Origin: Pyropia haitanensis
Lineage: Eukaryota; Rhodophyta; Bangiophyceae; Bangiales; Bangiaceae
DNA: 64,000 bases
NCBI GenBank assembly: GCA_008729055.1
Contig: SDUX01000006.1
Coordinates: forward strand, 753,501-817,500
Reading direction: 5' to 3'
A program made the translations under genes and the position numbers. Shown here one piece after another: positions 23,001 to 32,423 of this stretch. How positions within the stretch are numbered: position 1 is the stretch's first letter; each line of letters starts with the position of its first letter. The notes under the pieces are model-generated. The model had not been told where the DNA came from. It saw only the letters and a program-made list of their open reading frames with translations, and ran no database searches.

Positions 23001-23518
23001 ACGTGAGAGCGGTGTTCAGCCGAAGCAGCATCTACACTGGCGCCCGCCGCTACGAGCGCATCCACCGACTCCACGTCCCCGGCGGCGGCCGCCCAGTGCA
23101 GGGCCGTATCGCTCGTGTCGTTGGTCTCTGCGACGTTGGCGCCCGCGCCGAGCAGCGCCCGCACGGCGGCAACCCCGCCGCTCCAGGCCGCCTCGAGCAA
23201 CGGCGGCAGCGGGAGCTCGCGCCTCACAAACCCGGGCGGCAGCCGCGGCTGCCACTCCGCGGCCGCCCCCGCCGCCGCCGCCGAGGCCACCACGGCCGGC
23301 GCGGCCGCGGGCGGCGCTGGCGGGCCCACGCGGGCGGCCGCCATGCGTGCCACCCCGCGCCCCCCAGCCCGCACGCCCGCCGCGCACCGGGCGGGCGCCG
23401 CTCCCGCCCGCGCGCGCAACGCCGCGGCGGCGGCGGCGGCGTCACGCGGCGCGGCCGGGCGACGGCTGGCGGCGGCGCCGCGGCAGGGGCGGGCAAGGGG
23501 CGGCCGCGCCACGGCCAC
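20078..23518 (-). CDS. Large ankyrin-repeat protein (about 26 repeats)
   Basis: One uninterrupted 1146-codon frame. After an Ala/Arg-rich N-terminus (residues 1-105), about 26 ankyrin units of 33 residues follow, from LLEAAWSGGVAAVRALLGAG onward, each with a (T/P)(A/P)LHxAA...G core; typical units read GRTALHEAARSGSAAAVRTL. Units 16 and 17 are degenerate (VLDLAARSG and VLRQAADSG). An irregular insertion of about 30 residues follows repeat 21 and precedes the last, more divergent units. The C-terminal 90 residues are a basic, Gly-containing tail. Ankyrin arrays bind proteins, and nothing else shows function. The repeat region is less GC-rich than its neighbours and has no long homopolymers, so the frame is intact. 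An alternative start is Met59 (23344). Two 48-base blocks are identical 396 bases apart, which indicates recent internal duplication. Confidence 0.9.
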   Translation of the reverse strand: MAVARPPLARPCRGAAASRRPAAPRDAAAAAAALRARAGAAPARCAAGVRAGGRGVARMAAARVGPPAPPAAAPAVVASAAAAGAAAEWQPRLPPGFVRRELPLPPLLEAAWSGGVAAVRALLGAGANVAETNDTSDTALHWAAAAGDVESVDALVAAGASVDAASAEHRSHVRGGFLALHWAASGGDVPTVRALLAAGTPVDARTDGRATALHCAAEAGHVAAIRALLDAGADVEASTDAGETPLHCAASSGSAAAVRMLLAVGAKVGARAIAGLTALHAVDRDDGDETVRALLDAGACVEATTFPVGLRAEPFLASWRGLLFDDFWPGVASRVTPLHTAAGRGNVATMKALLRAGDKVESTTGGGHTALHWAARSGSAAALRTLLGAGADVVTTDKRGRTTLHFAGRSGSAAAVQTLLDAGVEVLATDKDGRTALHEAARSGSAAAVRTLLDAGADAVAKDKKGRTALHGAGNSGNAAVLHTLLGARADVTSADTIGCTALHEAASSGRAAAVRTLLDAGADLFAADEDGRTALHRAAASCRVAAVRTLLDAGADLFAVDNVGCTALHLAASRGSATAVRTLLDAGADVVAVDKNGRTALHCAASSGSTATLRILLRASDNVLVTDKYWRTVLDLAARSGSAAALRMLLDWNATVVDAVRTSCWVLRQAADSGSALSVRMLLDAGADLFAVDNVGCTALHMAARSGSAAAVRTLLDAGAGVDVLDGYGRTALHEAARWGRAAAVRTLLNAGADLASSDKDGLTALHNAACDFSLGSLVALLEAGASTTARDGRGRTALHHAAEHGWPEVVAALLPYVAEATGTDEGHGPQCVPSDWAAASHDHVAHPPSVGVNAVDQDAQTPLHYAAFHGRIAAVTLLLQYGAHQSVVNLLGLTPLHIAASLGHSEIVDQLGAEQPPAQAVGTPMHGAAQYGRVGLFAKPQLLPYLSTADETGTTPLHLAASSVDAASVRALVSLGADVHRRNEDGDAPLHMAMAWLECRVREVENARAADRKDNARRLRGAAAGDLVRRGQTALALPGVPEPVCRKLDDFRAVVLSFLAAGVRVDRVGGGGGGVRHPHAWRMCLRILRSADGFGPRPLVRLAITGRARRPAADARRAERRWGGRRARPAGGALAVASAATRDA
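21421..21864. repeat. Identical 48-base blocks four ankyrin units apart
   Basis: 21421-21468 and 21817-21864 are identical over 48 bases, both beginning CCGTGCACCCAACGTTG. The spacing is 396 bases, exactly four 99-base repeat units. Other units share much less identity, so this pair is young or was homogenised by gene conversion. Confidence 0.85.
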
Positions 23519-24279
23519 ACCACGGGGGAGGGGGGCTGTCGGCCGCGGCGGCGTCGCGCGCGTGGGGCCGACGGGAAGGGCGCGGCGGCGTCTGGTGCAC
23601 TGCGGCAGGGCGGCGGGCGGCGGGGGCGGTCGCGCGGCGGGCGGCCTTTATGCGCGCGTGTGCCGTCCGCGGCGGGGCGGCGCCCCCCGGGGGTGTGCCG
23701 ACGCCGCCGCCGCCGCGGGCACAGCCGCGAGCACAGACACGCCGCCCGCGCCAATGGGCGGGCGCGCAGCCCACACCAACGGTGTGTGCGTGTGTGCGCT
23801 GGCGGGGCGGGGGCGGCGGGGCCACGCCGGCCGGGCCGCCGCGCGCGGCGACGTGTCCGCCGCGGCGGGGGCGACACCCCGCCGCGGGGGTGGCGCGCGG
23901 CCCCGTCCCTACACCATGACAGGGTTGGGGGCCCTACACCATGATAGGGTTGGGGGCCCTACACCATGACAGGGTTGGGGGCCCTACACCATGACAGGGT
24001 TGGGGGCCCTACACCGTGACAGGGATGCCCAATGACGCCCCGCGCGGCGGGGGGGGGGGGGGGGGTCGGGTGGGCCCGATCCCGCGCGCGCGCGCTGCGC
24101 TGGCAGCCGGCGGGTGGGCCCCGCGCGAGGTGCCCCGTGCCCGCCACCAAGTCCCCTGCTCGCGGTACCACCCGCACACCTCTGGAACACGTCGGAGTAC
24201 AGTGCGTCAAAGTGTGTGCAGTGTTACCGCGGAACGTCCTGCCAGTTTTTACCTTGATGCCACCGTCGACCGCCCCGGC
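23519..24279. other. Intergenic with minisatellite
   Basis: Upstream region of the ankyrin gene and downstream region of the FG-GAP/CBM1 gene, both on the minus strand. Very GC-rich to 23900, then a 25-base minisatellite, then a G16 run at about 24051-24066. No supported gene. Confidence 0.5.
23910..24027. repeat. 25-base minisatellite, about 4.7 copies
   Basis: Unit TACACCATGACAGGGTTGGG plus GGCCC. Copies start at 23910, 23935, 23960, 23985 and 24010. There is one C-to-T change in copy 2 (ATGATAGGG) and two changes in the last, partial copy. A 25-base period shifts frame every copy, so it is not coding. Confidence 0.95.
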
Positions 24280-26406
24280 CTACGGATGCGCTGGGCGGCA
24301 CTGGTAGTAGGCGGGCGCAGACGCCTCGCACACGTACGCCGGAGAGCACGGGTGGTTGCGGAAGGGCACCCCAGCCGCATCCGCACAGACCGCGTACGGT
24401 GACAGCTGGGGGGGGACCGGGCTCGGCGCCACGCACTGGGAGTACCACTGGTCTTGGCGGCGGCACACGAGGCCGCTGCGGCAGCACCGAGCGCCGGTAA
24501 AGGCCACGCCCCCACACGGTGCCCACTGACGGCCGCACGTGTCGGGCGCCGTCGTCGCCGTTGCCGTTGGGGGTCGCGTAGGAGCCGCCGTGGGTGTCGA
24601 GCAGGGAGTGGCGGTCGGCGCGGCAGTCGGCGCGGCAGTCGGCTCAGCAGTGGGCGCAGCAGTAGGCTCCACAGTGGGCTCAGCAGTAGGCGCAGCGGTG
24701 GGCATGGTCGTCGGCTCCGCCCCCCCCACACCCCCGTCGTCCCCTTCCGCCACCAGCCGTGCGGTCCACGTCTCCCGAATAGGCGCCAACGAGTTGCACG
24801 ACGCGTCGAGGCACACGTTTGGGGAGACGGTCTTGAGCAGCACGGGCACCCCCCCCGCCGCGCCGCCCCCCCCGTCGCCAGCAAGGACCGGCAGCAGCGC
24901 CTCCACACGCCGCTCGTACGGCGACTCGACGCGGCCGAGGTCGAGCGCCGGAAACAGGTCGTCCACGGGCGTCGCGGCGCCCGCCGCGAGCGTGCCGTCG
25001 GGGGCGACCTCGAGCAGGTACAGCCGCGAGACGGCGGGCGAAACCCCAAAGTCCCCGTCCGACAGCACGAGGCCCGCCCGGCCGCCGGGTAGTGGCCCAA
25101 AGCCAAAGCCGACCGACCCAAAGCCGGCCAGGTCCGTCCCCCCATTGACAGGGAGGGACGGCACGTCCAGGCCGCCCCGACCGTCGAGGCCGACCTGGAC
25201 CGTCGACACCACGCCCGCGGCCGCGTCGAGCCGCAGGAGGAGGACGACCGACTCGGTCGGCGGCGGGCCGTCGCAGATGGGGATGCGGTCCGGCCCAAAG
25301 CACGACGGCGGCAGGGGCGTCGGCAGGGGGGAGGCGAGCGCGCGCACGGCAACGGCGGCGCCGCCGGGTCCCCCGTCCGCCACGCCAGTGATGCCCGGCA
25401 GCGGCCACACCTGGTCATAGTCCGGCCCAAAGACGGCAAAGTTCGACTGGCGTCCATAGTACGGCTGGAGGTTGACCGGCACGGTGCGGGACGGCACGCC
25501 GGCGGCGGTCAGAAAGTGCACAAAGAGCACCGGCGAGTTGGGCTGGTAGCTCATGACGTCGGGAATGCCGTCGCCGTCGACATCACCGAGCCCCACAAAC
25601 CGCGGGCCCGCTTCGTACCCCGACGCAAACGTGTTGAGCCCGACGCCGCAGGCCGAAAAGTTGCGCTCCTCAAACCCGACATTGACGGGCGGCGCCCGGC
25701 CCGGCGCGTCCCGCACAACGACCCGCTCCGTGACGGGCGCGCACAGGTCGTCGGTGAGGTTGGTCTTGACGACCCGCCGCGGCAGGCCGCTGCGGGCGTC
25801 GAGGAAGAGCACGTTGAGCAGCGGCCACTGGGCGCCCGACGAGACGGCCAGCTCCGCCACCCCGTCCCCGTCCACGTCCCCAATCGCCGCCACGCCCGAC
25901 CCAAACGAGTACTCGTCGGTCGTGTTGTACACCACCGACGTGGCCGGTGACGGCACGCCGTGCCACACAAACGACACCCGCGATGCTGTCACCGCCGACG
26001 GCGACCCGGCGGGGCCGCCGGCCAGGCGCGCCACCGCCAGGCGGTCCCAGTCGCCAAAGATGCCGCCCGGTGAAAAGCCGGGCACGTCGGCAATCGGCGC
26101 GCGGTCGCGGAGCACCGCGAGCGGCGGGTTGGCCACCGGCCGGCCGCGCGCGTAGCGGGCGCGCGAGCCATTGCCGAGCACGACCGTCGCGGCGGACGAG
26201 GCAAAGAGGAGCGACGCGGCGGGGGGGCCAACGTCTGCCCGCGCCGGCGCGCCGGCGAGGCGTAGCGCCGCCGACGGGGCGGGCGCGACCGCGACGGCGG
26301 TGAGGAGGGTGAGCACGGCGGCGGCGGCGGTGGAGGCGGCGGCGGCGACGACGACAGCCGCCGCCGACCGCCGTGGTGGCGGCCTCGTACGCCGCGGGGT
26401 GGTCAT
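24280..26406 (-). CDS. Secreted FG-GAP/VCBS beta-propeller protein with CBM1 modules
   Basis: 708 aa, single exon. The ATG at 26406 starts a basic n-region followed by a hydrophobic stretch (AAAVVVAAAASTAAAAVLTL), a signal peptide or N-terminal membrane anchor. Residues 60-580 hold blade-like repeats with two clear calcium-binding motifs, AAIGDVDGDGVAEL (about residue 175) and VGLGDVDGDGIPDV (about 272), typical of FG-GAP/VCBS propellers, with N-glycosylation sites (NTT, NLT, NFS). A Pro/Thr linker of PTAAPTAEPT repeats (about 585-625) leads to a Cys-rich module, CGRQWAPCGGVAFTGARCC...WYSQC, which fits the fungal-type cellulose-binding module 1; a second, looser Cys-rich unit ends YYQCRPAHP. 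CBM1-type modules are known in a Porphyra polysaccharide-binding protein. A role in the cell wall or matrix is inferred. No catalytic domain is visible. Confidence 0.85.
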   Translation of the reverse strand: MTTPRRTRPPPRRSAAAVVVAAAASTAAAAVLTLLTAVAVAPAPSAALRLAGAPARADVGPPAASLLFASSAATVVLGNGSRARYARGRPVANPPLAVLRDRAPIADVPGFSPGGIFGDWDRLAVARLAGGPAGSPSAVTASRVSFVWHGVPSPATSVVYNTTDEYSFGSGVAAIGDVDGDGVAELAVSSGAQWPLLNVLFLDARSGLPRRVVKTNLTDDLCAPVTERVVVRDAPGRAPPVNVGFEERNFSACGVGLNTFASGYEAGPRFVGLGDVDGDGIPDVMSYQPNSPVLFVHFLTAAGVPSRTVPVNLQPYYGRQSNFAVFGPDYDQVWPLPGITGVADGGPGGAAVAVRALASPLPTPLPPSCFGPDRIPICDGPPPTESVVLLLRLDAAAGVVSTVQVGLDGRGGLDVPSLPVNGGTDLAGFGSVGFGFGPLPGGRAGLVLSDGDFGVSPAVSRLYLLEVAPDGTLAAGAATPVDDLFPALDLGRVESPYERRVEALLPVLAGDGGGGAAGGVPVLLKTVSPNVCLDASCNSLAPIRETWTARLVAEGDDGGVGGAEPTTMPTAAPTAEPTVEPTAAPTAEPTAAPTAAPTATPCSTPTAAPTRPPTATATTAPDTCGRQWAPCGGVAFTGARCCRSGLVCRRQDQWYSQCVAPSPVPPQLSPYAVCADAAGVPFRNHPCSPAYVCEASAPAYYQCRPAHP

Positions 26407-27422
26407 GGTCGAGCCCGCCGGCCGATGGGTGCGGGGACCGCGGGGAGCAGACAACAAGCAATAGGAACAATAGGAACAGAGGGAGTCGCCAACTCAATAG
26501 TGGCGAAAAGAGACGATCCACCGGGGGGGGCGGGGGGGGGGGGGGGGGAACGAAGACGGGCAGACGGCGCGGCCAAGCAATGTATGTAACGACGCGGTGG
26601 GGCGGCCACGGGCGCGCCCGTGCGGGTGCCCGAGCACCCGTGCAGCGCCCGCCGACGCGACATAGGCAACTCCCACAGGCCGCCACAGTGACCGGCACAC
26701 GCCGGCCGGCCACCCCGCGGGACGGGTGGGTACCGAAAGTGGCAGCAGCCGCCACCTCCTGACGGTGGCCGCCAGGCGCGGGGGAGGGAGGCCCACGGGC
26801 GGGGTGTCAGGGGGGAATCCCGCCGCCCAGCTCGCACTCGGGACAGACGGTCACAGTCACGAGATGCGGAGGTGCGGTACCGCATGCAAAGCACGCGGAA
26901 AAAAAAAAAAAAAACCCTCTCAGTAGTAGACCCGCTTCACCTGTCCGTGCGGACCGAGACGACGGAACGCCCAGCGGGGGCGTCACCCGTCGGCTGGCAG
27001 TCCCTCTCGTCGGCGTGGATCGCTCCCGCCGCTGGTCGCGCACCACGCCGGTCGACGCGATCCGCACCACGGGACGGCGGCGGCCCGGCGCAGTGGTGTC
27101 CATCCCCAAGACGTCGGGGGCTGGCGCAGAGGCGGCGGGGACGCGCCGTCCCCGTCGCCCCCGACCAGCAGGGGCTGCGACTCGCCACGCCCACTATGGC
27201 CGGGAGGTCCCGCCTCTGGACTCCCTGGTCAAAGAGCCGAGCCACGCGGCAGACGCGACCCGCGTGTGCCTGGACTCAACCACTGCGCGGCGGGTGCGCC
27301 GCTGCGCGGGCGGCCCGCGCGCGCGCCACGGCGGGCCGGTCGGGCGCGGCGGACGCGCCCGCCGCCGCCATTGCCGCCGCCGCCGCCCGCGGCGACGCGG
27401 ACCCCAGGCCGTGGCGGCGGCC

Positions 27423-27460
<38 letters not shown>

Positions 27461-28175
27461 ACCGGCGGCACCGGCGGCCGCCGACACAGTGGTGCCCTCC
27501 TCGTGCCACGCCGGCGCCGCGGCGGTGGCTGGCGGCCCCCTCCCCCCCCCCCCCCCCCACCCCCTACCGGCGCCGCCGCGCTCGGCCGCCACCGGCGCGC
27601 GCGTCCCGTGGCGCCACGCCCGCCCGCCGCGTGGCGCGTCGGCCGCCACGGCCGCCGCCGCCCGCGCCGCCGGCGGCCGGCAACACCGGCGCGGCGGCGG
27701 CCGCGGCGGCACGGCCGAGCCGCCGCACCACGGGCGGCGCCGCCGGCCGGGGCGCCGCCGGCTCGGGGGCGGCCGCCCGGCGGCCCGCGCCGCCGCGCGC
27801 CGTCGTCTGCGCCGTTCCGCCCGCTCGACAAGCGCGGGGCGCCCGCCCGCGACGCGCCGCCACCGCCACCATCCCCGCAGGGGCCGCCCGCCGGCGGCGC
27901 CAACCCCCCGCAGCGGCAGCGCCCGTGGACGGCACGCCCGCCGCCGCGACGCCCGCGGCGCCCACCGCCTGTTCCGCCAGCTCGCCGCGCCAGACGCCGG
28001 GGGGGGGGAACAGCGCCACGGGCAGCGTGGCCGGTCCGCCTCAGGGCGATGCGCCAGCTCCCCCCCACTCGCTGGGTCTGCCCAACAATGGGAGCAGAGG
28101 GGGGAAGCGGTCCACCATTCGGCTCGCGCTGTGCACTCGCCGGGGCGCCGTCCCCCCCCCCCACGGCGCGCGGCG
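26407..28175. other. Intergenic, no supported gene
   Basis: 5' flank of the FG-GAP/CBM1 gene and 3' flank of Twinkle. It contains G runs (26523-26549), an A16 tract (about 26889-26904), a moderate-GC stretch 26900-27280, then GCC/GGC low complexity. Several ORFs over 300 codons exist, all compositionally trivial. Confidence 0.5.
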
Positions 28176-28270
28176 TCACCACCGACGCACCCAAAAGCCC
28201 AGCCGCGCTTCCGCCGCGGTCGGCTCGGCCGGCAGCACCGGCGGCGGCCGCGGCGGCACGGGCGCCACGA

Positions 28271-28306
<36 letters not shown>

Positions 28307-28413
28307 CCACGGCGGCGGCGGCGGCGGCGTCGGCCGCGCCGGCCGTGGCGGCACCCGTCGGCACGCCGGCAGCTGGCGCCGCGCCGCCCGCTGTGGTGGC
28401 CGCGCCGCCAGCG

Positions 28414-28459
<46 letters not shown>

Positions 28460-29290
28460 GGCGCCCTCGCCGCCGGCGCGGCGGCGGCGGCTCGGCCGCG
28501 GCGGCCGCCGCCGCCGTGCCGGCGGGGCCCTTCGCGTCGGTCGCGGCGGCCGGGGCGCGCTTGGCGCGCCCGCGCTTGGCCGGCGCCGCTGCTGTCGCCG
28601 CGGCCGCCCCGTCCGCCAGGGTGTCTGTAGCCACTGGTGCCGCCGCGGCCGCCGTCGCGGCTGGCGGCCGGGCCGCCGCCACTCCCGCTGGCGCGCTGAC
28701 GGGCACCGGCAGCGGTGGGGCGGCCGCCGCCGCCGCCGCCGCTCGAGCCGTCGCGGTCGCCGTCAGTGGCAACGCCGGCACCGCCGCCACGGCCGGCAGC
28801 GGCGCCGCGCCGTCCGCGACGCGCCGCGCAGAGCCGGCCGGGTAAAAGCACTTGCCGTCGGGGTCAAAGCGGAGGTTGACCCTGCCCAGCGTCCCGCCGT
28901 ACCGGTTCTTAAACACCTGCACGTACGAGCTGCGTCGCCGCGACCCATCCGCGGCGGCGCCGCCGCCGCCACCACCACCGCCGCCGCCGCCGCCGCCACC
29001 GCCGCCGCCGCCAGTCCCGTGGCCACCGGTGCCACGCCCCCCAGCCGCCCCGTCGGTACCCCCCCGCTGCAGCGCGTACACATTGTCCGCCTCCTGGGTG
29101 GCCTTGGCCGACCCAAAGACGCTCGCCAACGCGATCGGCTCGTCGTCATTCTCTTTGCGGGGGTGCACCACCAGCGTCACGTGCACGTTGCGGTCCGTGG
29201 CGAAGCGGCGGAACTTGTGGATGGCGCGGTCCATCGCTTCGTACGTGTCCCAGCGGGAGCCGCCGCCGCCGCCACCCCCATTCCCCCCCC

Positions 29291-29335
<45 letters not shown>

Positions 29336-30956
29336 TCGAAGAGGAGGTCAGGAACTGGAGGTTGTCCAGCAGGATGTGCCCGACGTCGTGCACGTACGCG
29401 GCGTGGTCCATCGCGTCAATGACCGCGTCCACGTCGGTGGCGCCGTGGTAGCTTAAAAAGTGCATCGGGAGCGCCTCAAACGCGTCGGCGAGGTCGTCGT
29501 AGCGGTCCGGGAGGTCCGCCAGCGGCAGCCGCGTCGTCAGCGCCGCGTACTGGCGGACGAGCGTCGCGGCGAGGCGGCGGTTGGCAATCTCAAACGACCC
29601 CCACAGCGTCGGCAGCCCCTGCACCGCATAGTCGAGCGACAGCTGCGCGAGGAGGGTGGTCTTGCCCACCCCCGTGTGGCCCGTCACGACCGACATCTCG
29701 CCGCGGCGGTGGCCGCCGAGCACCTCATCCAGGCGCGGCAGCCACGCAGAGGGCATGCCGCGCACGCCCGCGGTGGCCGACAGCTCGGCGCGGACGTCCT
29801 CCCGCAGTGCCGCAAACGTCAGGAGCCCCTCGTGCGGCAGCGGCTCGGCCGCGGCGACCGCCGCGGCCAGGTCCGCCCCCGCCCGCAGCGCGTCGTTGGC
29901 GTCCTTGACCCCCCCCGGCAGGGCCGGCACCAGCCGGCAGCGGCGGGCGCCCAGCTTGCGCGCAAACAGCTGGGCGCCCTCGCGGCCCGCGTCGTCCGCG
30001 TCCATCCACAGGACGATGCGGTCAAAGCGCTCGAGCAGCGGCAGCACGTCTACGGGGAGGGCGCGCGCGCCGGCGGGCGCCGACACCGCCGGCAGGCCCG
30101 TCGCCTGGTGTACGGCCATCGCGTCAAACTCGCCCTCGGTGAGCACCACCGCCGTCGCGTCGGCGGGGACGGTGCGGAGGCCAAAGAGGCCCCACCCGCC
30201 GCCCCGCGGCACCAGCCGCATCCGCGCCTTGTCCTCCACCGCGCGCGCTTTGAGGCGCACCGCCGACCCGTCGGCGCCGTCGAGGGGGAAGGTATAGCAC
30301 GGCGCGTCCGCCCAGTCGCCGGCAGGGGTGAGGAAGCGGTAGTCGGCGACGCCCACCCCAAACGCCTCGGCGGTGGCGGCCGACAGGCCACGCGCGGCGA
30401 GCGCGGCGCGCGCGCCCGCGCCGGCGGCGGTCGCCAGCCGCGCCGCCGCGGACGCCGCGACGCCGGCGGGCAGCGGCACGGGCGGCGAGGCGGGGGCGGC
30501 ACGGTCGGTGCCCCCCCCGGCGGCGGCCCCCCCGGGGCCGCCCCCCCCCTCGGCCAGCCCCCGCACCGGCAGCGGCCGGCCCGACAGGCGCCGCCGCAGC
30601 GCCCACCACCCCCCACTGGCGCCACACCGGTGGCAGTAGTAGGCGCCCGACGTGAGCGCCACGTACAGCTTGTGCTCATTGTCTGGCCGCCCCCGCGTGG
30701 CGGGACACCACGGGCACACGCGGACGACCGCGTGCGTGTCGGTGTGGCGGGTGGCGAGGCCCGCCGCGCGGAGCACCGCGTCGACCGCCCCGGCGGGGAG
30801 GGTGTAGTGGCGGCTGACGTAGGGGGCGTCGTCGGTGCCGGCGGCGGCGGCGTGCGGCGGGCGCGCGCGCGCGCTCGCCGTCGCGCCGCGGCGGCTGGCC
30901 GCGGCGATCGCGATCGCGGGGACGGCCGCCGCGGCGGCGGCGACAGCGGGGACGGC

Positions 30957-31021
<65 letters not shown>

Positions 31022-31229
31022 GTCGGGCGGGGGAGGCGTGGGGGGGGGGGGGGGACGCCACCGCGGGTGCCGCCGCGCGCGTCGCCGCCGCCGCGTCGCC
31101 GCCGCCGCGCCGCCGGCCGCTGCCGGCCGCGGCGGCGTGGCCGCGGCGGCGCGCCGCGGCGGGTGGCGCGGCCGCCGCGGCGGCCGCCGCCCGGCGGAGC
31201 GACGGGGGGAGGGCCGCGCGGAGGGCCAT
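28176..31229 (-). CDS. TWINKLE: Twinkle-type organellar DNA primase-helicase
   Basis: 1017 aa, single exon. The start at 31229 (MALRAALPPSLRRAAAA) gives a typical Arg/Ala-rich organelle presequence; upstream in frame there is only repeat. Domains in order: primase zinc-binding site (VRVCPWC at about 171, YYCHRCGASGGWW about 25 residues later); TOPRIM fold with VLTEGEFDAM (about 365) and LWMDADDAGREG (about 409); RecA/DnaB-type hexameric helicase with Walker A GHTGVGKTT (about 514) and Walker B HILLDNLQFL (about 618), then HPRKEND and a conserved YVQVFKNRYGGTLG motif. It would unwind and, with an intact primase half, prime organelle DNA, as the plant and red algal enzymes do. Poly-Gly loops interrupt the helicase after Walker B and before YVQVF. 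A 170-residue Ala-rich C-terminal extension carries KRGRAKR and RRRRGRPRA, AT-hook-like motifs. It is divergent from the RNase HII gene. Confidence 0.93.
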
Positions 31230-31815
31230 GCCGCGCGGCAGCGGCGGCGGCAGCTGTAGCGGCAGCGGCAGCGGCAGCGGCAGCGACAGCGGCAGCGGCA
31301 GCGGCAGCGGCAGCGGCAGCGGCAGCGGTAGCGGCAGCGGTAGCGGTAGCGGCAGCGGTAGCGGCAGCGGCAGCGGTAGCGGTAGCGGCAGCGGCAGCGA
31401 CGGGGGTGGTGGGGGACGGGGGGTGGTAGGGGGTGGGGGGGGGGGGTGCGCGCGGCGAGCCGCGACGGGGACGCGCCGGCCGGTCGCGCCGCGGCCGGCG
31501 GCGTCGTCGGTCGACCGGCTGCCCCGCACGAGCCGCGCGGATCGCCTGGCGGCTCCCGCCGCCCCGCCCCGGGCGGCGCCCGCCACGTGGCGCGCGCGCG
31601 CGCGCGTCGGCCCGCCGCGGCCGTCGTCGCCCCCCCACCCGCGGCTGGCCGCGCCGCCGCCACGGCCGGCAATCCCCCCCCCGCCGCCCCCCCCCGCCCC
31701 CTCCCCACGCAACAACCCCCCCCCCCCACCCTCACGCCCACCGTTGCCCCCGACGCTGACCCCCCCCCCGCCGCTGAAACTGTCCCCGCCCCCGCCCCCG
31801 CCCCTCGCCCCTGCC
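31230..31815. promoter_or_regulatory. Shared divergent promoter region with GGCAGC repeat
   Basis: The 586 bases separating the divergent Twinkle and RNase HII start codons. It contains a nearly uninterrupted GGCAGC/GGTAGC hexamer array (about 31249-31400), a G run (31431-31446), and C-rich stretches (31675-31800) next to the RNase HII ATG. No TATA or CCAAT box is visible. Bidirectional promoter function is inferred from geometry. Confidence 0.5.
31249..31400. repeat. GGCAGC hexamer array
   Basis: About 25 units, mostly GGCAGC with interspersed GGTAGC and two GACAGC. It lies 20 bases upstream of the Twinkle ATG, so it is probably transcribed in the 5' UTR or forms part of the promoter. Confidence 0.9.
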
Positions 31816-31841
31816 ATGCGCGCGGCTCTGCCGCTGGGCCC

Positions 31842-31886
<45 letters not shown>

Positions 31887-31926
31887 GCCGGCGCGGATGG
31901 TGCGGCCGCGGCGGCGGCCGCCGGCA

Positions 31927-31959
<33 letters not shown>

Positions 31960-32390
31960 GCCCGCCGGCCCCGCCGGTCGCGTCGGCCCGCCGCCGGCGC
32001 GGTGGCGAGCGCCACGGCGGGTGCCGGCGGCGGTGCCGCGGCCGCCGCCGCGGCGGCCGCCCGCGTCACCCGGTCGCGGGCCGCGGCGGCGGCCGCGGCG
32101 GTCACCGCGGCGGCAGAGGCGGCGGCGGTGGTGGGTGGGGCACCCCCCCCCGCCCCCCCTCCCGCCGCCCGCGACGTGGCCGCCGCGGCGGCGGCCGCCG
32201 GCGTGGCCGTGCCGGCGGCGACGCTCGCCGCCGCCGACGCGGGCGACCGGCGGGCGCTGGAGGCGTGGCTCGCCGCGTCGGGCCACCCGCGCGTGGCGGG
32301 CGTCGACGAGGCCGGCCGCGGCCCGTGGGCGGGGCCCGTCGTTGCCGCCGCGGTCGTCCTCCACGGCGCCGCCGCCGCCGGCAGCGCGGC

Positions 32391-32423
<33 letters not shown>

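Noticed and set aside
23910..24027. CRISPR-like direct repeats
   Set aside because: Units are directly adjacent with no spacers, and the DNA is eukaryotic nuclear; this is a minisatellite.
26889..26904. A16 run as a retroposon or processed-pseudogene tail (also runs near 16495, 41645, 43836 and 59429)
   Set aside because: No target-site duplication or recognisable retrogene body precedes any of them.
26872..29456. Plus-strand ORFs of up to 813 codons opposite Twinkle
   Set aside because: Complement of a gene with strong catalytic motifs; composition is His/Arg/Ala shadow sequence.
29460..31259. 599-codon plus-strand ORF opposite Twinkle
   Set aside because: Its residues mirror the codon-phase shadow of the helicase and primase motifs. 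No independent domain.
30835..31815. In-frame extension of RNase HII upstream of 31816
   Set aside because: It would translate Twinkle coding DNA and the hexamer array. The ATG at 31816 already gives a plausible targeting peptide, and divergent genes should not overlap this way.
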